Source of the DNA: Saccharopolyspora oryzae | GTDB taxonomy: Bacteria > Actinomycetota > Actinomycetes > Mycobacteriales > Pseudonocardiaceae | Reading direction: 5' to 3' | Length of the DNA: 64,000 nucleotides | NCBI RefSeq assembly: GCF_027853915.1 | Contig: NZ_JAQGLA010000004.1 | Location: forward strand, 124,001 to 188,000 | Shown: positions 60,607-64,000 of the stretch, in pieces | Position numbering within the stretch: position 1 is the first letter of the stretch | Layout of the letters: every line of letters starts with the position of its first letter | The notes under the pieces: model-generated | Databases searched by the model: none | What the model was told of the DNA's origin: nothing | What the model saw: the letters and a program-made list of their open reading frames with translations, nothing else | Program-made: the position numbers and the translations under genes

Positions 60607-60694
60607 AACTCCAGTCTATGGGTTCAGGTGAACGGAAGGTGTCCGATCGACCTGCGCTCGAACGGCTTTCGAACGGGGTGCCGGAGCGTCGGCA

Positions 60695-60725
60695 TTGACC
60701 TCAAGTCGGGTTGAGGTTCCAGCAT
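60695..60725 (+). promoter_or_regulatory. SoxR-box promoter of the luciferase-like monooxygenase
   Basis: CCTCAAGTCGGGTTGAGG (60699-60716) is a near-perfect inverted repeat (one mismatch). It overlaps a TTGACC -35 (60695), with 19 bp to CAGCAT (60720) as -10. It lies 89 bp upstream of soxR on one side and 34 bp before the monooxygenase GTG on the other. Confidence 0.83.
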
Positions 60726-60758
60726 GGTGGGGAAGGCCTCGTACGAGATCGGAGCATC

Positions 60759-61616
60759 GTGGAAATCGGAATCGGCTTGCCCGGGCACGTCCCCGGGGTG
60801 GACGGACGGACCCTGGTCGAATGGGCGCGCCGCGCTGAGGCGCGCGGTTTCAGCACGCTCAGCGTCAGCGACCGCCTGGTGTGGTCGACGCCGGAGCCGC
60901 TGACCGCGCTGGCGGCAGCGGCGGGCGCGACCGAGCGGATCAAGCTGCTCACGACGGTGCTGATCGCGCCGCTGCACAACAACCACGCGCTGTTCGCCAA
61001 GCAGACCGCCTCGATCGACCAGCTCGCCGGTGCGGGCCGGCTGCACCTGGGCCTGGCTCCCGGGCTGCGCGACGACGACTTCACCGAGAGCGGCGTCGAC
61101 TTCAGCACCCGGGGAAAGCAGTTCGACGCGCTGCTCGACCGCGCTGCCGAGGTGTGGGGCGGGCAGACCGGCATCGGACCGGCCCCGGCCACGGATGGCG
61201 GCCCGAAGGTGCTGTTCGGCGGCATGTCCCCGGCCGCGATCCGGCGCGTGGTCACCAAGGGCACCGGCTGGATCGCCGGGGATGCCACGGTCGCCGACGT
61301 CGAGGGCTTCGCCCCGGGCCTCCGCGAGGCGTGGACGACGGCAGGTCGCGAAGGTGAACCGACCATCGTCGCGTCGGTGATGTACGCGCTGGGCCCGGAC
61401 GCGCGCCAGTCGGTGGAGAAGGCGATCAGCGCCTACTACGCCTTCGGCGGAAGCGAATACGTCGACTACGGCATCGACATCGCCCACACGACTCCGGAGA
61501 GCATCACCGCGGCGGTCGCGGACTTCGAGAAGGCCGGTGTCCACGAACTCCTCTTCATGGGCAACGACGCCAACCCCGACCAGGTCGACCTCCTCGCCGA
61601 CGCGCTCGGCCTCTGA
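60759..61616 (+). CDS. Luciferase-like (LLM class) flavin/F420-dependent oxidoreductase
   Basis: A 285-residue TIM-barrel LLM protein. Marks are VEIGIGLPGHVPGVDGRTLV, AEARGFSTLSVSDRLVWSTP, AGATERIKLLTTVLIAPLHN and QLAGAGRLHLGLAPGLRDDD. It may use FMN or F420 to oxidise or reduce the polyketide or detoxify it. A SoxR-box promoter stands directly upstream, so expression probably follows product accumulation. The GTG at 60759 has GGAG upstream. Confidence 0.87.
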   Translation: MEIGIGLPGHVPGVDGRTLVEWARRAEARGFSTLSVSDRLVWSTPEPLTALAAAAGATERIKLLTTVLIAPLHNNHALFAKQTASIDQLAGAGRLHLGLAPGLRDDDFTESGVDFSTRGKQFDALLDRAAEVWGGQTGIGPAPATDGGPKVLFGGMSPAAIRRVVTKGTGWIAGDATVADVEGFAPGLREAWTTAGREGEPTIVASVMYALGPDARQSVEKAISAYYAFGGSEYVDYGIDIAHTTPESITAAVADFEKAGVHELLFMGNDANPDQVDLLADALGL

Positions 61617-61680
61617 AAACCCGTCCGGCGCAGCCACAACGCGCTGGTCCAGGGGCCGATTCCCCTGGGCGGCTGGGAAG

Positions 61681-61709
61681 ACCGCAGGATCACTCAGGTG
61701 ACCTGCGGT
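61681..61709. terminator. Hairpin terminator between convergent genes
   Basis: ACCGCAGG and CCTGCGGT arms with an inner TCAC/GTGA pair, followed on the plus strand by TCTTCTTCT. It lies between the stops at 61616 and 61735. Confidence 0.7.
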
Positions 61710-61734
61710 TCTTCTTCTCCCCGCGTCGTGGGGT

Positions 61735-62163
61735 TCAACGGCCGGACGGCAGCCTTCGCCGCAGCATCACGATCGCCAGCACGAACAGGCCGGCTTCGAC
61801 GACCAGGGACAGCACGCCCAACGGCTCCGCCCAGTTGCCCATGTCGTCGCTGTAGTCCGGCAGTCCCGTGCTTCGGGAGAGCACGTAACCCGCGAACGGT
61901 CCGGCTGCGACACCCAGCGCCAGGATCCAGCCGACCCGCTCCCAACCGGCGATCAACAGCAGCGCCGCCAGCACTCCTGCGGCCTCCAAGATGTAATACA
62001 GGATGCCCACGTACGCGGGCTCCTTCGAGCCCGGGAAACCGCCCTGGTCAAGCAGGTGGATGACAGCCACCGCGATGCAGAGCACCGCCCCGGCGGCTCG
62101 GGCCGCGACACCACTCGCCAGTGCTGGACGCGTTGTACTGCTCGCATCGTCCCCAGCCATCAA
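61735..62163 (-). CDS. Small four-helix membrane protein
   Basis: A 142-residue protein with four hydrophobic helices, such as AAGAVLCIAVAVIHLLDQGG and VGWILALGVAAGPFAGYVLS, and a basic C-terminus. The pattern resembles DoxX-like or DUF-type actinobacterial membrane proteins, but I cannot assign a family. Two ATG codons in a row at 62163 and 62160 leave the start open by one residue. Confidence 0.7.
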   Translation of the reverse strand: MMAGDDASSTTRPALASGVAARAAGAVLCIAVAVIHLLDQGGFPGSKEPAYVGILYYILEAAGVLAALLLIAGWERVGWILALGVAAGPFAGYVLSRSTGLPDYSDDMGNWAEPLGVLSLVVEAGLFVLAIVMLRRRLPSGR

Positions 62164-62511
62164 CCCGCCTCCAGGCTCGATGCGATCAGCTTCGCCAAAC
62201 GACCGGCGGTTCGCCAGGGAACAAAGTCACCGCGGTGCACAGCGCATCGAGTGCCCGGGGCGGACGATCGCCCGCCTGCGCGCCGTGAGCTTCGCGGTCA
62301 AGCTGTCGAAAAGCTCTCGCGTTTTGAGCATCACGACACCCCCCCGAGCGCGACGTTCCTGAGACCTCCCATCCGCAAGTCGAACCCATGGGCGGTGCCA
62401 GGGATCGCGCGCCGACTTGGCACGAGCCCACGGGGCACCGTTGTTAGGCTCCGTGAAAAGAAAAGGTGCGCTCGCGACGGGTGCGTCGTCGGGTTCGGAT
62501 GGGGTGGATGC
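62164..62511. other. Spacer between the membrane protein and methyltransferase genes
   Basis: About 350 bp without a clear gene. On the minus strand, ATG 62331 to the stop at 62227 encodes a 34-residue basic peptide (starting MLKTRELFDSLTAKL) preceded by a G-rich stretch. Nothing else supports it. No strong hairpin or repeat was seen. Confidence 0.4.
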
Positions 62512-63255
62512 GTGCTCGATTACGACCGCGAGGCTCGGAATTACGACGCAACCCGAGGCGGCGAACCCAGAGCGCAGGCCGCGGCGGACGCGCTGGAACG
62601 GCTTCTGCCGCAGGGATCTTGCACGATTCTGGACGTCGCTTGCGGCACGGGCATCATCACCAGGAAGTTGCTGCGGCCGGAGCGGACCGTGCTGGGGGTC
62701 GACCGTTCGTCCGGGATGCTGGGCTTGGCGATGACGCGGATTCCGCGCGGCGTTGTGCGCGCCGATGCCGCGCGGTTGCCGTTCGCGTCGAACAGCGTGG
62801 ACGCGGTGGTGATCGTCTGGCTGCTGCACCTGCTCCGCGACCCCGCGCCGGTGCTGGTCGAGGCATCCAGGGTGCTGCGACCCGGCGGGGTTCTGATCAC
62901 CACCGTCGACAAGAACGACGCGTACTTCGTCGAAGAGAGCGATGTCGCCCGGGTCACCGCGGAACTGAGAAGCCAGTACGCGCCCCGAGTGCGCGACCAC
63001 CGTGCGCGAGTGCTCGACTGGGCGGCGAAGCGCGGTTTGGGGCTCGCAGGTGAAACGGTGTTCCCCGGAGTCGGCCAAGGCCGCAGCCCGCGCGAGTGGC
63101 AGCAGGCGATCGAGACCGGCGAGATCCCGTGGTGCAAGCGCGCTGCCCCGGACCAAGTAGTGGACGTGCGTCGACGTCTCTCCGCGCTGCCGCACCAGGA
63201 CGCAGCACGCCCGGATCCGCTCTACCGCCTGCTGGCGCTGGAGAAGGCCGTCTAG
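62512..63255 (+). CDS. SAM-dependent methyltransferase (UbiE-like)
   Basis: A 247-residue class I methyltransferase. SAM motif I is ILDVACGTGIITRKLL, then VLGVDRSSGMLGLAM, ADAARLPFASNSVDAV and LRPGGVLITTVDKND. The start LDYDREARNYDATRGGEPRA is typical of small-molecule methyltransferases in antibiotic clusters. It could methylate the aglycone or the amino sugar. The GTG at 62512 follows GGGGTGG. A strong terminator follows. Confidence 0.87.
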   Translation: MLDYDREARNYDATRGGEPRAQAAADALERLLPQGSCTILDVACGTGIITRKLLRPERTVLGVDRSSGMLGLAMTRIPRGVVRADAARLPFASNSVDAVVIVWLLHLLRDPAPVLVEASRVLRPGGVLITTVDKNDAYFVEESDVARVTAELRSQYAPRVRDHRARVLDWAAKRGLGLAGETVFPGVGQGRSPREWQQAIETGEIPWCKRAAPDQVVDVRRRLSALPHQDAARPDPLYRLLALEKAV

Positions 63256-63270
63256 ATCGCGTGCCGCGGC

Positions 63271-63318
63271 AACGGCTCCGCCGTGGTTGGCAACGATAGC
63301 GACCGCGGCGGAGCCGTT
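63271..63318. terminator. Bidirectional terminator before the glycosyltransferase gene
   Basis: AACGGCTCCGCCG and CGGCGGAGCCGTT form a 13-bp perfect stem. It lies between the methyltransferase stop (63255) and the convergent glycosyltransferase stop (63327). Confidence 0.82.
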
Positions 63319-63326
63319 CGGCGGGA

Positions 63327-64000
63327 CTACCTTTCGGCGACCAGCTTTTCGAGGCGTTCGGCCACTGCGAAGGGGGTGGGGAGGCCTCGCATCTCCGCGG
63401 CGACCGAGGCGGCTCGGGTGCGGTAGGTGGGATCGGCGAGGAGCTCCTCGCAGGCCCTGGCGAGGTTCTCCGGGGTGTCGTCGCCCGGCGTGATCATCGT
63501 GGCCGCGCCGTAGTCGGTCAGGCGGGTCGCGTAGTCGACCACGTAGGGCAGGTACGGGATGAGGACCTGCGGGACTCCGTTGGCCATCCCGGTGAGCATC
63601 GTGTTCCCACCGGTGTGGTGCACCAGCAGCGAGCACGTCCGCGCCACCACGTCCAGCGGCAGCCAGCCCATCCGCACGTTGTCCGGCAACGTCCCCAGCT
63701 CCTCCGCCGCGCTCGGCGGAACCGCGATCAGCAGTTCGACGTCCAGCCCGCCGACCTTGTCCACCAGGCCGCGGAGGATGTCGATGTCGAACTCCTTGGT
63801 GACCCGGCTGCCCGCGGTCACCAGCACCCGGGGCCGCTCGCCCGCGGTGTGCATCCACGGCTCCACCGGGGTCTGCGTGTTCGCCGGGATGTAGCGCATG
63901 AGCTGCGCGGGCGGGGCGTCGGCGCGGCGGAGGCTCGGCGGGCAGATGTCGACGAACAGGTCCGGCTCGGGCATCGACCGCAGGCCGAGGCTCTCCAGCT
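63327..64000 (-). CDS. Antibiotic glycosyltransferase (EryCIII/SpnP/DnrS-type), 5' part beyond window
   Basis: The C-terminal 224 or so residues of a GT1-family GT-B enzyme; the frame is still open at the right edge, so the ATG at 63974 is probably internal. The donor-binding region reads VRMGWLPLDVVARTCSLLVH and HHTGGNTMLTGMANGVPQVL, with RPRVLVTAGSRVT before it, typical of enzymes that attach deoxy or amino sugars to macrolides and aromatic polyketides. It is the best candidate for attaching the sugar made by this cluster. Confidence 0.92.
   Translation of the reverse strand, partial: LESLGLRSMPEPDLFVDICPPSLRRADAPPAQLMRYIPANTQTPVEPWMHTAGERPRVLVTAGSRVTKEFDIDILRGLVDKVGGLDVELLIAVPPSAAEELGTLPDNVRMGWLPLDVVARTCSLLVHHTGGNTMLTGMANGVPQVLIPYLPYVVDYATRLTDYGAATMITPGDDTPENLARACEELLADPTYRTRAASVAAEMRGLPTPFAVAERLEKLVAER

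Noticed and set aside
62227-63858. A 543-codon minus-strand frame over the methyltransferase
   Set aside because: The plus strand has a full set of SAM-methyltransferase motifs; the minus frame is repetitive Arg/Gly/His-rich sequence.
1-64000. tRNA, rRNA, CRISPR arrays, transposases and integrases
   Set aside because: No cloverleaf ending in a tRNA T-arm, no regularly spaced direct repeats and no transposase or integrase motifs were found on reading both strands.

Overview
The window is about 70% G+C, dense with GTG/ATG starts preceded by GGAGG-type ribosome binding sites, and full of actinobacterial families (SARP and SoxR regulators, USP pairs, DUF4142, class F sortase). It looks like chromosome of a filamentous actinomycete, probably Pseudonocardiales. 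My impression is Saccharopolyspora-like, but this is not proven here. No rRNA, tRNA, CRISPR array or transposase was seen.

Positions 1-30,713 are ordinary and accessory metabolism. In order they hold: a GH65 disaccharide phosphorylase with its beta-phosphoglucomutase-like HAD partner; an FAD aromatic hydroxylase; a fluoride-resistance operon (crcB riboswitch, CrcB, DUF190, CrcB); an RpiR-controlled aminotransferase/permease/amidohydrolase locus with a 20-bp palindromic operator; a stress block (two USPs, DoxX, a CBS-type site-2 protease, an AceTr permease); a four-gene catabolic operon including a ketopantoate-reductase/M20-peptidase fusion, opposite a double-length Lrp regulator; a TetR/hydrolase pair; a frameshifted SpoIIAA-like gene; and a DUF4142/sortase pair.

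Positions 30,726-64,000, running off the right edge, are a type II polyketide cluster. The core order (C9 ketoreductase divergent from KSalpha-CLF-ACP-aromatase/cyclase-MBL cyclase) copies the actinorhodin arrangement. Tailoring genes include homologues of ActVI-ORF1, an ActVI-ORF2-like reductase, an ActVA-ORF5-like monooxygenase and an ActVB-like flavin reductase. A benzoisochromanequinone (pyranonaphthoquinone) aglycone is therefore the best prediction. An in-cluster acetyl-CoA carboxylase (AccDA, AccC, BCCP) would supply malonyl-CoA. RmlA, RmlB, a 2,3-dehydratase, a 3-ketoreductase, an RfbH-type 3-dehydratase, a 4-aminotransferase and a 3,5-epimerase predict a 2,3,4,6-tetradeoxy-4-amino sugar, attached by the glycosyltransferase cut by the right edge and/or the GT-B-like protein at 54,873.

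Two regulatory layers can be read from the DNA. A SARP gene is matched by TCGA-type repeats at 11-bp spacing in four divergent promoter regions. A SoxR gene with an intact 2Fe-2S cysteine motif is matched by three SoxR-box promoters with 19-bp spacers, driving an efflux pump, a PNPOx-like protein and a luciferase-like monooxygenase. This suggests the quinone product is sensed by redox chemistry. The most unusual feature is a pair of 169-bp non-coding elements (40,171 and 44,325) whose variable positions are mostly compensatory changes in two hairpins around invariant loops. They look like a structured RNA or hairpin mobile element placed upstream of two cluster genes.
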